Part shown: piece after piece, positions 53,043 through 63,557 of the stretch
Layout: each line of letters begins with the position of its first letter
How positions within the stretch are numbered: the first letter of the stretch is position 1
Source of the DNA: Winslowiella arboricola
Lineage (GTDB): Bacteria; Pseudomonadota; Gammaproteobacteria; Enterobacterales; Enterobacteriaceae
Assembly (NCBI RefSeq): GCF_025527015.1
Contig: NZ_JAODIM010000030.1
Coordinates: 1 to 64,000, forward strand
DNA length: 64,000 nucleotides
Direction of reading: 5' to 3'
Notes under the pieces: model-generated
The model's input: only the letters and a program-made list of their open reading frames with translations
The model's database searches: none
Told to the model about the DNA's origin: nothing
Made by a program: the position numbers and the translations under genes

Positions 53043-54392
53043 TTATTGTGTTGCAGCTTGCATCGTACGAGCTGAGACGCGCCGGCGGATCAGGCCCGCG
53101 CGGTCAAGCAGCCAGTAAAGCAGTTTAGCGGCCACCACGCAGGCGCCGAAAATAACGCAGAAAAACACCACACGCGAAGCAAAAGCATCGAGCCCTTCAC
53201 GCGCCAGCACAATCATATTGAACACGGCGCCAAAGCAGAAACTTTGCAGAATGGCGGCTTTATAGCGATTGCTTTCCGCTTTGCCCAGCTCATACAGCCA
53301 GTCGAACCACTTGATAATCAGCCCCACCGCTACCGCGCCGAGCGGAATAAACGCCACACCGCCCATGACCACCAGCGAACCAATCAGCGTCGGTGAAATC
53401 GCCAGCCCGGAATGGTTATTCAGCACTTCCCAGGTGAAGTAGTTAGCACTGTTCAGCACAATACCGGGCCGGTCATGCCATAACCAGCTGGGAATAAACA
53501 CATAGAAGTCGCGCACAATCGGCGCCAGCCCCTGAAAATCAATCTTGTCGTAGTTTTGCAGCAGCAGACCCAGGTTTTCCCACGGCGAGAAGGTGTCACG
53601 CGTCAGATACAGGAAGGTGTAAAACGCTTCCGCACCGCTGACATCAAGATTATAGCGACGTAAGGCCAGCCAGAACATCGCCACCACGCCGAGCATACCG
53701 GCCACTGCCAGCATCCACAGCGTGATCCAGCCGCGAATAATGCCGATAAACAGGAACAGCGCGAAAGCGATAATAATATTGGCGCGCGTACCGCCGACAA
53801 TCACATAGGTCAGCAAACCAAACGCCAGCGTGCTGACCAGGAAGAACAGCCAGGCGCGCGAATCCTGACGCAGAAAGTAGACCACCAGCATCGCCGGAAT
53901 AAAGAAGTAGAAAAAGCGCTTCAGCGCTACACCGGAGACATCACTGGAGAAAATCTGACTATATGCATGCAGGCGGAACAGCAAAAAGCCATTGTGCATA
54001 AAGAAAATGCTGACTGTCGCCAGCGCCACCAGCGCCAGCATCACCCAGGTAAGATGGGTCTCTACCCGGTTCATATTAAACACCGGACGCCGCGGCTGGG
54101 TGGCAGATGCGCGTAGCCGGGTTTTATAACTGACGTAATAGATGCCATAAAAACAGCTGGCCGCCAGCATCGCCTGCAACAGGTTTTCCGCGGGCACCAC
54201 ATTGACGTCGAACTGAAACACCAGAATGCTGGTTAGCGGAAAACCAAAATAGAAGGTCAGCAAAAACAGTAACGAGAAGAAGACGTTAAAGTTAAAACGT
54301 ACGCGACGGAATTCACGCCAGGTCAGCGTCAGAATAAATCCAACTGAAAACAGATAAACCAGCAGCAAACCACTAAATTGCATCAGGCTCAT
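53043..54392 (-). CDS. wzyE: ECA polymerase WzyE
   Basis: 449 aa (E. coli 450). Inner-membrane protein with about ten helices that polymerises ECA trisaccharide repeats in the periplasm. Recognisable by [23 protein letters not shown] (spread near 27-49), [34 protein letters not shown] region and [21 protein letters not shown]. Start overlaps wecF by 4 bases. Confidence 0.96.
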   Translation of the reverse strand: MSLMQFSGLLLVYLFSVGFILTLTWREFRRVRFNFNVFFSLLFLLTFYFGFPLTSILVFQFDVNVVPAENLLQAMLAASCFYGIYYVSYKTRLRASATQPRRPVFNMNRVETHLTWVMLALVALATVSIFFMHNGFLLFRLHAYSQIFSSDVSGVALKRFFYFFIPAMLVVYFLRQDSRAWLFFLVSTLAFGLLTYVIVGGTRANIIIAFALFLFIGIIRGWITLWMLAVAGMLGVVAMFWLALRRYNLDVSGAEAFYTFLYLTRDTFSPWENLGLLLQNYDKIDFQGLAPIVRDFYVFIPSWLWHDRPGIVLNSANYFTWEVLNNHSGLAISPTLIGSLVVMGGVAFIPLGAVAVGLIIKWFDWLYELGKAESNRYKAAILQSFCFGAVFNMIVLAREGLDAFASRVVFFCVIFGACVVAAKLLYWLLDRAGLIRRRVSARTMQAATQ

Positions 54393-55462
54393 GCCTTGTC
54401 CCCTTCAGCCAGCAATAACGCCTGTTGCCAGCCGGTGATAAATGCCGGGTCGAAAAAGGCGATGCGTTGTTTATCCAGCAAACTCAGCTGGCGGTGCGCT
54501 TCTGCCACCACCTGCTTATCCAGCACATCGCCGCTAAACAGCACCGGCACCTGCTGCTCGGTTAAATCCTGCCAGAACGGATTCTCACGACTTAATACAA
54601 ACGGGATATTGGCCTGAATTAACAGGCATAAGGTGCCGATACCCTGCTGTCGCCGGAAAATAAAATACCCGAGATCGCAACGCGCAATCAGCTGGAGATA
54701 GTCGGCAAACGGCATATTCTCGGTCAGTAGCTGAAGATTTTCCGCGCTGAACAACGCCTCGCCGGCTTGCCGCACGCTGGCAATATAGGCTTCATTATTC
54801 GGTGGATAGCCCAGCGGCACAATCACTTTTACTGTATCGCCAAACTGCTGGTGAATGGCCTGTAACGCCTCGCGGTGACGATTACTGGCGTCGCCGGAGT
54901 TACCCAGCAAAATAGTAAAAGGCCGCTCGCCGGCGTCTGACGGCGCCAGCTGTGCAGCCATGCGCGTCGGGAAATAGAGTAACGATGCTGGCGTCTGCGG
55001 ATGCCGCTGCTGATAGTGGTTAATATCACCACGAGTGGCAAACAGGTGCCCTGGGCGCCCTTGCGCCAGCCGGCGCAGCAGATAGAACAGACGATACTTC
55101 AGGCTGGAGGACTCTTCATACAGATCCGCCCCCCACGCATGCCAGAACACCTGCGACGTGCGCAGTTTGCCGGTCAGCAGCGCCAGCCACAGCAGCGGAT
55201 TAAACTGACCATGGAAGAAAAAGCGCGTCTGCCGCTGACGCGCACGGGCGATAACCGCCTGCGCCAGCGCTTTTTTACTGGCAAATAGCTCAATATGCAG
55301 CGCATTAAAGGCGGCAAAAGCGCTGCCATCCTGTGCCACCACCATAAAATGGCGGGCATCAGCCGTCGGCTGTTTAACGCTTAACACATCGTTAAAAAAG
55401 CGCAGCACGGTAAGGTTATGGTGGGGAATATCCGATCCCAATACGTGAATCAGTGTAGTCAT
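54389..55462 (-). CDS. wecF: TDP-Fuc4NAc:lipid II transferase WecF
   Basis: 357 aa (E. coli 359). GT56 glycosyltransferase that adds the third ECA sugar, Fuc4NAc, to make lipid III. Start [14 protein letters not shown] and the later [10 protein letters not shown] and [20 protein letters not shown] blocks are family-specific. Overlaps both wzxE and wzyE by 4 bases. Its substrate dTDP-Fuc4NAc needs RffG/RffH, whose genes are missing from this operon. Confidence 0.96.
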   Translation of the reverse strand: MTTLIHVLGSDIPHHNLTVLRFFNDVLSVKQPTADARHFMVVAQDGSAFAAFNALHIELFASKKALAQAVIARARQRQTRFFFHGQFNPLLWLALLTGKLRTSQVFWHAWGADLYEESSSLKYRLFYLLRRLAQGRPGHLFATRGDINHYQQRHPQTPASLLYFPTRMAAQLAPSDAGERPFTILLGNSGDASNRHREALQAIHQQFGDTVKVIVPLGYPPNNEAYIASVRQAGEALFSAENLQLLTENMPFADYLQLIARCDLGYFIFRRQQGIGTLCLLIQANIPFVLSRENPFWQDLTEQQVPVLFSGDVLDKQVVAEAHRQLSLLDKQRIAFFDPAFITGWQQALLLAEGDKA

Positions 55463-56709
55463 GCTCTTCGACGATAAATTAAGAAAGCGCTACAACAGAG
55501 CGCAAAATAGACCACATAGGTCGCCAGGTAAGCTTGCGCCGCACCCGTGGCGCCGTGTAGCGGAATCAGCCAGCGGGAAAAGGCGGTCAGCAAAATAAAC
55601 TGGCTGATTTCAGTCAGAATATAAAAGCGCAGCGACGCTTTAGCGATCACCAGATAGCCGAAAATATAGGAGCCGACTTTCAGCACATCGCCGGGTAGCT
55701 GCCAGCTAAACAGATCGCGCATGCCGTTAAACTGACTCGAGAACAGCAGCCAGATTGCGAAATCGCGCAGCAGCCAGACGCAGAAACTGACGGCGGCGAC
55801 CGCCGGAATCACAAAACGCAGCGCGCGCCAGATTTCTGCGGAAATATCCGTTTTGCTCTTCAGTCGTGACAGCGTCGGCAGCAGCCAGACGCTAAAAGTG
55901 GCGGTAACAAATTGCAGATAAGCATCTGAAATCGTCGTCACCCCCTGCCACAGGCCTACCTGCTCCCAACCTTCATGAGCCGCCAGCAGATTACGCATCA
56001 TCACCCAGGCTACCGGTAAGGTTACCGAGGTGATCAGCGCCATCAGCGTAAACTTACCGAGATTAACCGCCAGCTCGCCATGCCACTGCGGCAGTAAATA
56101 GCGCAGCGGCAGATGGTCACGTTTCGCCAGCAGCAGCGCCGCAGGCAGCACCACCAAGGCCGGAACCAACGCCAGACCGACCAGCGCACCACTGTAACCG
56201 CCAAGCCAATAGCAGACATAGTAGGCCACCACGCCAATCAGGCTGCCGGCGATCAGCGCCAGCGCATTACCCATCGCATCGCGAAAACCTTTCATGATCG
56301 CCAGCGACAGGTTGGCCCAGGCAATGCCCATCTGCAAAAATGCCACGATGCGCACCACCTGCTGATAATCCGCGTGGCCAAACAGGCCGATACTGATTGG
56401 CTCTGCCGCCAGCAGGAAAATCACCGCCAGCAGCGTCGAAAAGCCCAGCACCATACTGGAGGCGGTGCCGGTCACCGCGCGCAGTTTATCCGGCTGCTGC
56501 TGATATTCGGCGACATACTTGGTAATGCCGTTAAAAATACCGGCGCCAGCGAGCACGCCTAACACGGTAATTAGCTGACGGAAGTTCCCCGCCTGTCCCA
56601 CGCCGCCCGGTCCGTAAGAGACCGCCAGCAACTTAACCACCAGCAAGCCGGCAGCGATTTTTACCAGTGTCGACGCGGCGGTCCACACTGAGGCTTTGGC
56701 CAGTGACAT
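55459..56709 (-). CDS. wzxE: ECA lipid III flippase WzxE
   Basis: 416 aa, the E. coli length. MATE/MOP-superfamily translocase with about twelve helices, moving lipid III across the inner membrane. Start [18 protein letters not shown] and [15 protein letters not shown] near 33 are typical. It begins one base after the wecE stop codon. Confidence 0.96.
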   Translation of the reverse strand: MSLAKASVWTAASTLVKIAAGLLVVKLLAVSYGPGGVGQAGNFRQLITVLGVLAGAGIFNGITKYVAEYQQQPDKLRAVTGTASSMVLGFSTLLAVIFLLAAEPISIGLFGHADYQQVVRIVAFLQMGIAWANLSLAIMKGFRDAMGNALALIAGSLIGVVAYYVCYWLGGYSGALVGLALVPALVVLPAALLLAKRDHLPLRYLLPQWHGELAVNLGKFTLMALITSVTLPVAWVMMRNLLAAHEGWEQVGLWQGVTTISDAYLQFVTATFSVWLLPTLSRLKSKTDISAEIWRALRFVIPAVAAVSFCVWLLRDFAIWLLFSSQFNGMRDLFSWQLPGDVLKVGSYIFGYLVIAKASLRFYILTEISQFILLTAFSRWLIPLHGATGAAQAYLATYVVYFALCCSAFLIYRRRA

Positions 56710-56710
56710 A

Positions 56711-57841
56711 TCAGGAGAAGAAGCTCAGTAGCGAATTGATAACCGTGCTCTGGTTATTGTCCGATAAATTGTAAAACAGCGGCAGACGCAGCAGGCGCTC
56801 ACTGTCCGCCGTAGTCACCCGGTCTTCTCCGGCAAAGCGACCGAAGCGCTCTCCGGCGGGTGAGCTGTGCAGCGGAATATAGTGGAATACCGCCAGAATC
56901 TCAGCTTCCTTCAGCCAGGCGATCAGTGCCTGACGCTCGTCATGGTTGCGCAGCTTAATGTAAAACATATGCGCATTATGCTGGCAGTGAACCGGCATCG
57001 ACGGCAGGGTGATAAGCCCACGGGCGGCAACCGGTTTTAAGGCGTCGTAATAGCGCTGCCACAGGCGTAAACGCTGGTCGTTAATCCTGGTCGCGGCTTC
57101 CAGCTGCGCCCACAGATAAGCCGCCTGCAAATCAGCCATCAGATAGCTGGAACCGATATCCCGCCAGGTATATTTATCCACCTGACCGCGGAAGAACTGG
57201 CTGCGGTTGGTGCCTTTTTCACGGATCACCTCGGCGCGTTCGACCAGCGATGCATCGTTGATCAACGTTGCGCCACCTTCGCCACCGGCGGTGTAGTTTT
57301 TGGTTTCATGGAAGCTAAAGCAGCCAATATGACCGATGGTGCCCAGCGCCTTGCCCTTGTAGCGGGACATCACGCCCTGCGCGGCATCTTCAATCACAAA
57401 CAGCTGGTAGCGCTGCGCCAGCGCCATAATAGTGTCCATCTCACAGGCCACACCGGCATAATGCACCGGCACAATGGCGCGGGTACGATCGGTGATCGCC
57501 GCTTCAATCAGCGTCTCATCAATATTCATGGTGTCTGGTCGTACATCGACAAACACAATAGTCGCGCCGCGCAGCACAAAGGCATTAGCGGTTGAGACAA
57601 AGGTGTAGCTCGGCATGATCACTTCATCGCCGGGCTGGATATTAATCAGTATCGCCGCCATTTCCAGCGAGGCGGTGCAGGATGGCGTCAGCAATACTTT
57701 TTTGCTGCCAAACTGATGCTCCATCCACTGCTGGCAACGGCGGGTAAAGCCGCCATCGCCGCACAGCTTGCCGCTGCCCATCGCCGACTGCATATATTCG
57801 AGTTCGGTTCCCACCACCGGTGGTGCATTAAATGGAATCAT
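56711..57841 (-). CDS. wecE: dTDP-4-amino-4,6-dideoxygalactose transaminase WecE
   Basis: 376 aa from ATG 57841, as in E. coli; upstream in-frame codons to 57940 overlap wecD and are not used. DegT/DnrJ/EryC1-family PLP enzyme that makes dTDP-Fuc4N. The PLP lysine is in FSFHETKNYTAGGEGG (about 181). IEDAAQGVMS and FHYIPLHSSPAG are also typical. It starts 4 bases after wecD. Confidence 0.97.
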   Translation of the reverse strand: MIPFNAPPVVGTELEYMQSAMGSGKLCGDGGFTRRCQQWMEHQFGSKKVLLTPSCTASLEMAAILINIQPGDEVIMPSYTFVSTANAFVLRGATIVFVDVRPDTMNIDETLIEAAITDRTRAIVPVHYAGVACEMDTIMALAQRYQLFVIEDAAQGVMSRYKGKALGTIGHIGCFSFHETKNYTAGGEGGATLINDASLVERAEVIREKGTNRSQFFRGQVDKYTWRDIGSSYLMADLQAAYLWAQLEAATRINDQRLRLWQRYYDALKPVAARGLITLPSMPVHCQHNAHMFYIKLRNHDERQALIAWLKEAEILAVFHYIPLHSSPAGERFGRFAGEDRVTTADSERLLRLPLFYNLSDNNQSTVINSLLSFFS

Positions 57842-57845
57842 TGGG

Positions 57846-58538
57846 TCACCTGTATAGCCAGTACGCGGTGCTTTCCAGGGTGGCGCCGCGACTAAGATAG
57901 AGCCGCATAGCGGCGAGATTACTGAGTTGGGTGGCCACACGCAGCTGCGGAATACGACGTGCCTGACACCAGTCCGCCGCCGCCTGCATTAAACGCTGTC
58001 CCACACCTTTTCCGCGCGAGCCGGGTAAACTTGCCAGCAGGCCAATACGCGCCTCGCCGTTACCCAGTTCACGCAGGGAAACAAAACCTTCCATTGCCCC
58101 GGCTTCGTCAACCGCCAGCAGACACTGATGGTCAAAGGTGCCGCGCACCGCATTTTCAATCCACTGCGCATAGAAACGTCCGCTGTCACCTGGCTGATAC
58201 CAGGGTGCGCGGAAACGGCTGTTAGCAAATACCTCGCTGGCCACCGCACGCAGCGGGGGAATATGTTCGGCACGGGCAATACGAATACCAGACTGGCGCT
58301 GCGTGGCGTTGATCGCGATCAGCAGATCGGCTTCGCCCTCGACCAGCCGGAAACCGATAGCGCTCAGCGCGTCGATTTCGGTTGTCTGATGGCTGCCGAG
58401 TTTGGCCTGCAGCAGACCGCAGCCTGCCAGCTGCGCTTCCGTCAATGGCTGTGGCGCGCTAAAGTCCAGCAGCGCGCTGTTGATACCGAAGAAGTTGTTT
58501 TCCCACTCCAGCGGCTTAATCGTGGCAAAGACAGGCAT
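57846..58538 (-). CDS. wecD: dTDP-fucosamine acetyltransferase WecD
   Basis: 230 aa (E. coli WecD/RffC 224). GNAT-fold enzyme acetylating dTDP-Fuc4N with acetyl-CoA. The C-terminal GNAT half has SRFRAPWYQPGDSGRFYAQWI region, RIGLLASLPGSRGKGVGQRLM (CoA loop spread over about 167-187) and STAYWLYR at the end. It is directly after wecC here, 35 bases away; in E. coli rffG and rffH stand between them. Confidence 0.95.
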   Translation of the reverse strand: MPVFATIKPLEWENNFFGINSALLDFSAPQPLTEAQLAGCGLLQAKLGSHQTTEIDALSAIGFRLVEGEADLLIAINATQRQSGIRIARAEHIPPLRAVASEVFANSRFRAPWYQPGDSGRFYAQWIENAVRGTFDHQCLLAVDEAGAMEGFVSLRELGNGEARIGLLASLPGSRGKGVGQRLMQAAADWCQARRIPQLRVATQLSNLAAMRLYLSRGATLESTAYWLYR

Positions 58539-58573
58539 TGTACCAGGCCCCCAGGTGACAGGATGCAGGCGCG

Positions 58574-59836
58574 TTAACGCCAGACGCCTTTAGTATCAAC
58601 AATCCAGCGCTGGGTGATCTGTGCCGAATCCATGGCTTTAAACTGCTGATGGTCCACCAGCATAACCAGGACATCCGCCTGCTGTAGCGCGATATCGGCG
58701 CTTACCAGCTGCGCTTTATGCGCCAGTTTTTGCGGGATCGTCTCAACATTTGGCTCTACCACCCAGGTCTCACCGGCGTTCCAGCTGGCGATAAGATCCG
58801 CCACTTCCATTGCCGGACTTTCACGCAGATCGTCGATATTCGGTTTAAAAGCCAGACCAAAACAGGCGACTTTCAGCTCGCTGGCGCGCTTGTCGCTACT
58901 TGCCAGGCAGTCCGCCACCGTCCGCTTAACCTGATCCAGCACCCAGTGCGGTTTACTGTCATTTACTTCGCGCGCAGTACGAATCAGGCGTGCCTGCGCG
59001 GGGTTTTGCGCCACGATAAACCAGGGATCGACGGCAATGCAATGTCCCCCCACGCCCGGCCCCGGTTGCAGAATATTGACGCGCGGATGACGATTAGCCA
59101 GCGCGATCAGCTCCCAGACGTTAATCCCCTGATCGGCGCAAATCACTGACAGTTCATTGGCAAAGGCGATATTAACGTCGCGGAAGCTGTTTTCAGTCAG
59201 CTTACACATTTCGGCAGTGCGTGAGTTGGTGACCACACACTCCCCTTCCAGGAAGATGTTATACAGTTCGCTGGCGCGTGCAGAGCATACCGGCGACATA
59301 CCGCCAATCACCCGATCGTTTTTAATCAGCTCCACCATCACTTGCCCCGGCAAGACACGCTCCGGGCAGTAGGCGACATTGATATCAGCCTGCTCACCAG
59401 CCTGCTGCGGGAAGCTCAGATCCGGGCGCGTCTGCGCCAGCCATTCTGCCATCTGCTCAGTGGCGCCGACCGGCGAGGTGGATTCAAGGATCACCAGATC
59501 GCCTTTTTTCAGCACCGGCGCCAGCGACAGCGCTGCCGCCTGTACATAAGCCATATCCGGCTGATGGTCGCCTTTAAACGGCGTCGGCACTGCAATTAAA
59601 AAGGCATCCGCGGCTACCGGCTGTGACGCTGCACGCAGAAAGCCGCCTTCAACTGCGTTTTTCACCACACGGTCGAGATCCGGCTCAACAATATGAATTT
59701 CACCGCGATTGATGGTATCCACCGCGCGCTGATTGATATCGATACCGATCACTTTTTTCTGGCGGGAGGCAAAAGCCGCGGCGGTTGGCAGGCCAATATA
59801 GCCAAGTCCAATAACTGAAATGGTATTAAAACTCAT
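58574..59836 (-). CDS. wecC: UDP-N-acetyl-D-mannosamine dehydrogenase WecC
   Basis: 420 aa, the E. coli length. Oxidises UDP-ManNAc to UDP-ManNAcA with two NAD+. Rossmann motif [14 protein letters not shown] at 10-23, central [17 protein letters not shown], catalytic cysteine in [15 protein letters not shown] (about 266), and C-terminal [16 protein letters not shown]. Start overlaps wecB by 4 bases. Confidence 0.97.
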   Translation of the reverse strand: MSFNTISVIGLGYIGLPTAAAFASRQKKVIGIDINQRAVDTINRGEIHIVEPDLDRVVKNAVEGGFLRAASQPVAADAFLIAVPTPFKGDHQPDMAYVQAAALSLAPVLKKGDLVILESTSPVGATEQMAEWLAQTRPDLSFPQQAGEQADINVAYCPERVLPGQVMVELIKNDRVIGGMSPVCSARASELYNIFLEGECVVTNSRTAEMCKLTENSFRDVNIAFANELSVICADQGINVWELIALANRHPRVNILQPGPGVGGHCIAVDPWFIVAQNPAQARLIRTAREVNDSKPHWVLDQVKRTVADCLASSDKRASELKVACFGLAFKPNIDDLRESPAMEVADLIASWNAGETWVVEPNVETIPQKLAHKAQLVSADIALQQADVLVMLVDHQQFKAMDSAQITQRWIVDTKGVWR

Positions 59837-60963
59837 AGGGTTACTCTGTTATTTTTAAGTGCCTGAACAATGCGCTCGCAGGCATGGCCATCACCATAAG
59901 GATTATGCGCACGGCTCATACGGTGATAAGCCTCTTCGTCGGTCAGCAGGCGCGTCACTTCCGCCACAATCTTCTCAACGTTAGTGCCTACCAGACGTAC
60001 CGTACCGGCATCGACCGCTTCCGGGCGTTCAGTGGTGTCACGCATCACCAGCACCGGTTTACCCAGTGCTGGCGCCTCTTCCTGAATACCGCCAGAGTCG
60101 GTCAGGATCAGCCAGGAGCGGTTCATCAGCCAGACAAAGGGCAGATACTCCTGCGGCTCAATCAGCACGATATTATCGATATCTTTCAGGATGCGATTGA
60201 CCGGCTCGCTGACATTGGGATTCAGATGCACCGGATACACGATCTGCGCCTCGGGATGCAGACGGGCGATTTCCGCCAGTGCGCAGCAGATACGCTCAAA
60301 ACCTTCGCCAAAGCTCTCGCGACGATGGCCGGTAACCAGAATCATCTTTTTATCCGCCTGTAAAAACGGATAGCGTTGGGCCAGCTGACTGCGCAAATGA
60401 CCTTCGCTTAACACCCGGTCACGCACCCAAAACAGCGCATCAATCACCGTGTTGCCGGTAATAAAGATTCGCTCGTCGCGCAGATTTTCCCGCAGCAGAT
60501 TCTGCCGTGAGGTTTCCGTTGGGGTGAAATGCAGGGTAGCCAGATGTCCGGTCAGCTTGCGGTTGGCCTCTTCAGGCCAGGGAGAATAAAGATCGCCGGT
60601 ACGTAATCCGGCCTCAACGTGCCCCACCGGAATACGGTGATAAAAGGCCGCAAGACTGGTTGCCATGGTGGTAGTGGTATCACCATGCACCAGCACCATA
60701 TCCGGTTTGAATTCGTCGAAAACGGCTTTCAGACCTTGCAGGATTCGGCAGGTGATTTCGGTCAGTCCCTGCTCCGGGCGCATAATATTCAGGTCGTAGT
60801 CCGGCTCCAGAGCAAACAGACGCAATACCTGGTCCAGCATCTCACGGTGCTGGGCGGTGACGCACAGGCGTGACTCTATCTCAGTATCCTGAGACAAAGC
60901 ATGAACCAGCGGCGCCATCTTTATCGCTTCCGGGCGCGTGCCGAAAACAGTTAATACTTTCAC
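59833..60963 (-). CDS. wecB: UDP-N-acetylglucosamine 2-epimerase WecB
   Basis: 376 aa, the E. coli length. Converts UDP-GlcNAc to UDP-ManNAc. Motifs [13 protein letters not shown] (8-20), [35 protein letters not shown] and [18 protein letters not shown]. Overlaps wecC; 52 bases after wzzE. Confidence 0.97.
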   Translation of the reverse strand: MKVLTVFGTRPEAIKMAPLVHALSQDTEIESRLCVTAQHREMLDQVLRLFALEPDYDLNIMRPEQGLTEITCRILQGLKAVFDEFKPDMVLVHGDTTTTMATSLAAFYHRIPVGHVEAGLRTGDLYSPWPEEANRKLTGHLATLHFTPTETSRQNLLRENLRDERIFITGNTVIDALFWVRDRVLSEGHLRSQLAQRYPFLQADKKMILVTGHRRESFGEGFERICCALAEIARLHPEAQIVYPVHLNPNVSEPVNRILKDIDNIVLIEPQEYLPFVWLMNRSWLILTDSGGIQEEAPALGKPVLVMRDTTERPEAVDAGTVRLVGTNVEKIVAEVTRLLTDEEAYHRMSRAHNPYGDGHACERIVQALKNNRVTL

Positions 60964-61015
60964 TGTAGCTCTCTTAATTCGTCTGCCGTTAATACGGAAT
61001 CAGGTAAGCGCGCAA

Positions 61016-62068
61016 TTAAGCGCGTGGTCGACGTACCAGCGCAACGCCTGCGCCAATTAGCGCACCCACTGCACCCCACATAATCATTAAGAACAGGCGA
61101 CGTGGACTGTCGCGTTTAACCGGCTCTTCAGGCGTTCGCAAATAGCGATAGGTCTGGAATTTCTCATCCAGCGTCGGCCCGACATCCAGCGTCGACAGCA
61201 TCGCTCTGTTTTGATCATAGTCCAGATCGTAACCCGGGCCGCTGGCCTGCAAGTTCTCTAAACGCGCCTGCAACATTGGACGTCCCAGCAGGAACAGTTC
61301 CGAATCAGGTAATTGTTCTGAAGGCGTATCGGTTTTGGCCTGGTCAATCCCCTGCTGCTGAGCGATTTTCAGCGCCTGCTGCACGGCATTAAGCTGGCGA
61401 TCATAAATGGCTTTTGCTACCGCTTCCTGACGTTTGACCTGCGCTTTTAACTGAATCGTGCGCGCCGCCCAGGCGCCGCTCAGCTCTTCATTAAGATGGC
61501 GCGCGGAACGCTGGCTGGCAAAGGCCACATACTGACGTAACAGGTTATTGGCATCCGGGGCGGTTTCCGCCACCAGTTTGACGCTATCGCTGGTGTTTTT
61601 CAGCGTGTCTGCCGCGGTAAACTGAATGTTGTTGACCATTTCATCCAGCAGCGCAGCATCGCTTTTGGCATTGCCACTTTTGCGATGTTTGTAGTAATCG
61701 GTCTGCAGCCAGAAATCGCGACGCGTGTCATATGCCGACAGCTGCATCACAAACTCCTGATAAGCATCATCCATTACCGTTGGCTGTGGCGCGACGGCCA
61801 TCGTGGTAGTGCGGGCATCCAGATTACGTAAAAACTGCTGTTGCGAGTAGAAGCCGCCCAGCATATTCACCGTCGGGCGATCGGTAATCGCGGTAGCGCT
61901 CCACTCCTGTTTAACCAGCAGTGACCAGATAAAGGCGATAATCACAAACAGCAACGCCAGACCGACAATCCACGGTTTTCCCCGCCATAACGTGCAGCAA
62001 AGACCGCGAATATCCAATTCATTATCCACCGCAGCTGAGTGTGATAAAGATTCAGGTTCAGTTTTCAT
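61016..62068 (-). CDS. wzzE: ECA polysaccharide chain length modulator WzzE
   Basis: 350 aa (E. coli 348). Wzz/PCP-1 protein with two membrane helices (about 34-52 and 325-343) flanking a periplasmic coiled-coil domain. It sets ECA chain length and is needed for cyclic ECA. The start matches the family (LDIRGLCCTLWRGKPWIVG), and the end is GALIGAGVALVRRPR. Lies 21 bases after wecA. Confidence 0.96.
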   Translation of the reverse strand: MKTEPESLSHSAAVDNELDIRGLCCTLWRGKPWIVGLALLFVIIAFIWSLLVKQEWSATAITDRPTVNMLGGFYSQQQFLRNLDARTTTMAVAPQPTVMDDAYQEFVMQLSAYDTRRDFWLQTDYYKHRKSGNAKSDAALLDEMVNNIQFTAADTLKNTSDSVKLVAETAPDANNLLRQYVAFASQRSARHLNEELSGAWAARTIQLKAQVKRQEAVAKAIYDRQLNAVQQALKIAQQQGIDQAKTDTPSEQLPDSELFLLGRPMLQARLENLQASGPGYDLDYDQNRAMLSTLDVGPTLDEKFQTYRYLRTPEEPVKRDSPRRLFLMIMWGAVGALIGAGVALVRRPRA

Positions 62069-62089
62069 GGCGTCCCTATGTAATTTATT

Positions 62090-63187
62090 TCAAGAAAGTT
62101 TTTTATTAGCACTGGCATTGCGCATTCTGCGCTTCATGCGCTTAATCAAACGCGCCACTCTCCAGGCACGTTTTATGCAATATCCGTACAGCATAAATGC
62201 AAGCAAGAACAATACCAACATTACCCATTCAGGAACAAAATTGAGGTATTCGCCCAGCACACCGACACCAGCAAGCAGGGCCGCCGCCAGCGTGATCAGC
62301 AGGAAAGCCTGTTGCGAGGTAAAGCCGGCGCGCATAATCAGATGATGGATGTGCTGGCGATCGGCCGAGAACGGGCTCATGCCTTTACGCAGACGGCGAT
62401 ACATGATGGCAATCATATCCATCAGTGGAATAGCGATCAGCCAGAGCGCGGTAACCGGTGTAATGGGATGGGTTTTGCCCTGGGTGGTTTCAAGCAGTAT
62501 CCAGATGATGGTGAAACCGATCAGCGTACTGCCTGCATCACCCATAAACACTTTGTAGCGACGGCCAAAAGTACCGAGGTTAAGCAGAATATAGGGCACG
62601 ATAGCGGCGATCATCGCGAAGCACCACATGGCAAGACTTAGCTGACCGTCAAAATAGAGAATGATGCCTATCGCCGCAAAAGTGACACAAGAGAGGCCAC
62701 CCAGCAGACCGTCGATACCGTCCACCATATTAAAGGCATTAATCGCTGCCCAGACCGCAAACAGGGTCAGTACATAGCCAAAGGGTCCGACGACCAGTTC
62801 CCAGGAACCAAAGATATGGCCGAGGCTCAGCAGGTAAAGGTTGCCGTAATACATCATCACAACCGCAATCAGCGCCTGCACCGAGGCGCGCAGCTTAACG
62901 CTGATATCGAAGCGGTCATCCAGCGCACCTATCAGCACCAGCACCCCGGCGCAACAGAGATAGAGCCAGGCATGCGGAATGTAGTAATTAGTGATCAAAA
63001 AAGTAAAGCAAATCCCTGCATAAACTGAGATCCCACCGACGAGAGGAATCACTCCCTGGTGGCGCTTACGGTAGTTTGGTTTGTCCACTAATCCAATTTT
63101 CTTAGCTACTTTGCGTGCAAAAAACAGGAATACCAGTGAAAACAAAAAGATTGAAGCAAGCTCAGCACTCATCGTGAGTAAATTCAC
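62090..63187 (-). CDS. wecA: Undecaprenyl-phosphate GlcNAc-1-phosphate transferase WecA
   Basis: 365 aa from GTG 63187 (VNLLTMSAELASIF), matching the E. coli start; the frame is open to 63205. It starts ECA and many O-antigens. Polytopic with about eleven helices. Catalytic motifs: LDDRFDIS (about 88-95), INAFNMVDGIDGLLGG (about 149-164), and the HIHHLIMRAGF loop. It is the first gene of the operon; rho ends 370 bases upstream. Confidence 0.96.
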   Translation of the reverse strand: MNLLTMSAELASIFLFSLVFLFFARKVAKKIGLVDKPNYRKRHQGVIPLVGGISVYAGICFTFLITNYYIPHAWLYLCCAGVLVLIGALDDRFDISVKLRASVQALIAVVMMYYGNLYLLSLGHIFGSWELVVGPFGYVLTLFAVWAAINAFNMVDGIDGLLGGLSCVTFAAIGIILYFDGQLSLAMWCFAMIAAIVPYILLNLGTFGRRYKVFMGDAGSTLIGFTIIWILLETTQGKTHPITPVTALWLIAIPLMDMIAIMYRRLRKGMSPFSADRQHIHHLIMRAGFTSQQAFLLITLAAALLAGVGVLGEYLNFVPEWVMLVLFLLAFMLYGYCIKRAWRVARLIKRMKRRMRNASANKKLS

Positions 63188-63506
63188 ATTAACAGCTCTC
63201 AGCAAAGAATCTCAGGTTTAACCTGCACTTTTGATGCAAGATTCATACCCGATTCTGAAATCCTGTAATGGCGAAGGGCAAATACGTAAGCCTTCCCTAC
63301 CATCATTTTATATGTCGGCGCTCTGTGTAAATCAGCGTCCTGCCGCATTAAAGCAGTAAACCGCGACTTCGGGTCACCCGCTATCAGTGGAAACCGAAAA
63401 AGGGTTAGTCTGAAGGTTACAACGCATAAAATTCAAACTTATGACTGTTGTTAACGCTCTTTAAGGTCGGAAATACAGGTGACCATTTTATATCGTATAG
63501 CCCATA
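63188..63506. other. wecA leader and promoter region
   Basis: About 320 bases without a coding frame. It must hold the wecA operon promoter. The minus strand has TTTACA (63334-63329) with TATAAA (63315-63310) only 13 bases away, a poor spacing. No ops element (GGCGGTAG) is present, so no sign of RfaH control. No JUMPstart sequence was seen. Confidence 0.45.
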
Positions 63507-63535
63507 AACGAAAAACGCCACGTCTGAGCGTGGCG
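63507..63535 (-). terminator. Terminator of rho
   Basis: On the minus strand CGCCACG-CTCAGA-CGTGGCG forms a 7-bp stem (63535-63516) followed by TTTTTCGTTT. It begins 22 bases after the rho stop codon. Confidence 0.9.
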
Positions 63536-63557
63536 AATTCCGTGTTTTTCCGCTTTT

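Noticed and set aside
62090-63557. Possible RfaH-controlled ops element ahead of the wec operon
   Set aside because: No GGCGGTAG motif in the wecA leader on the coding strand.
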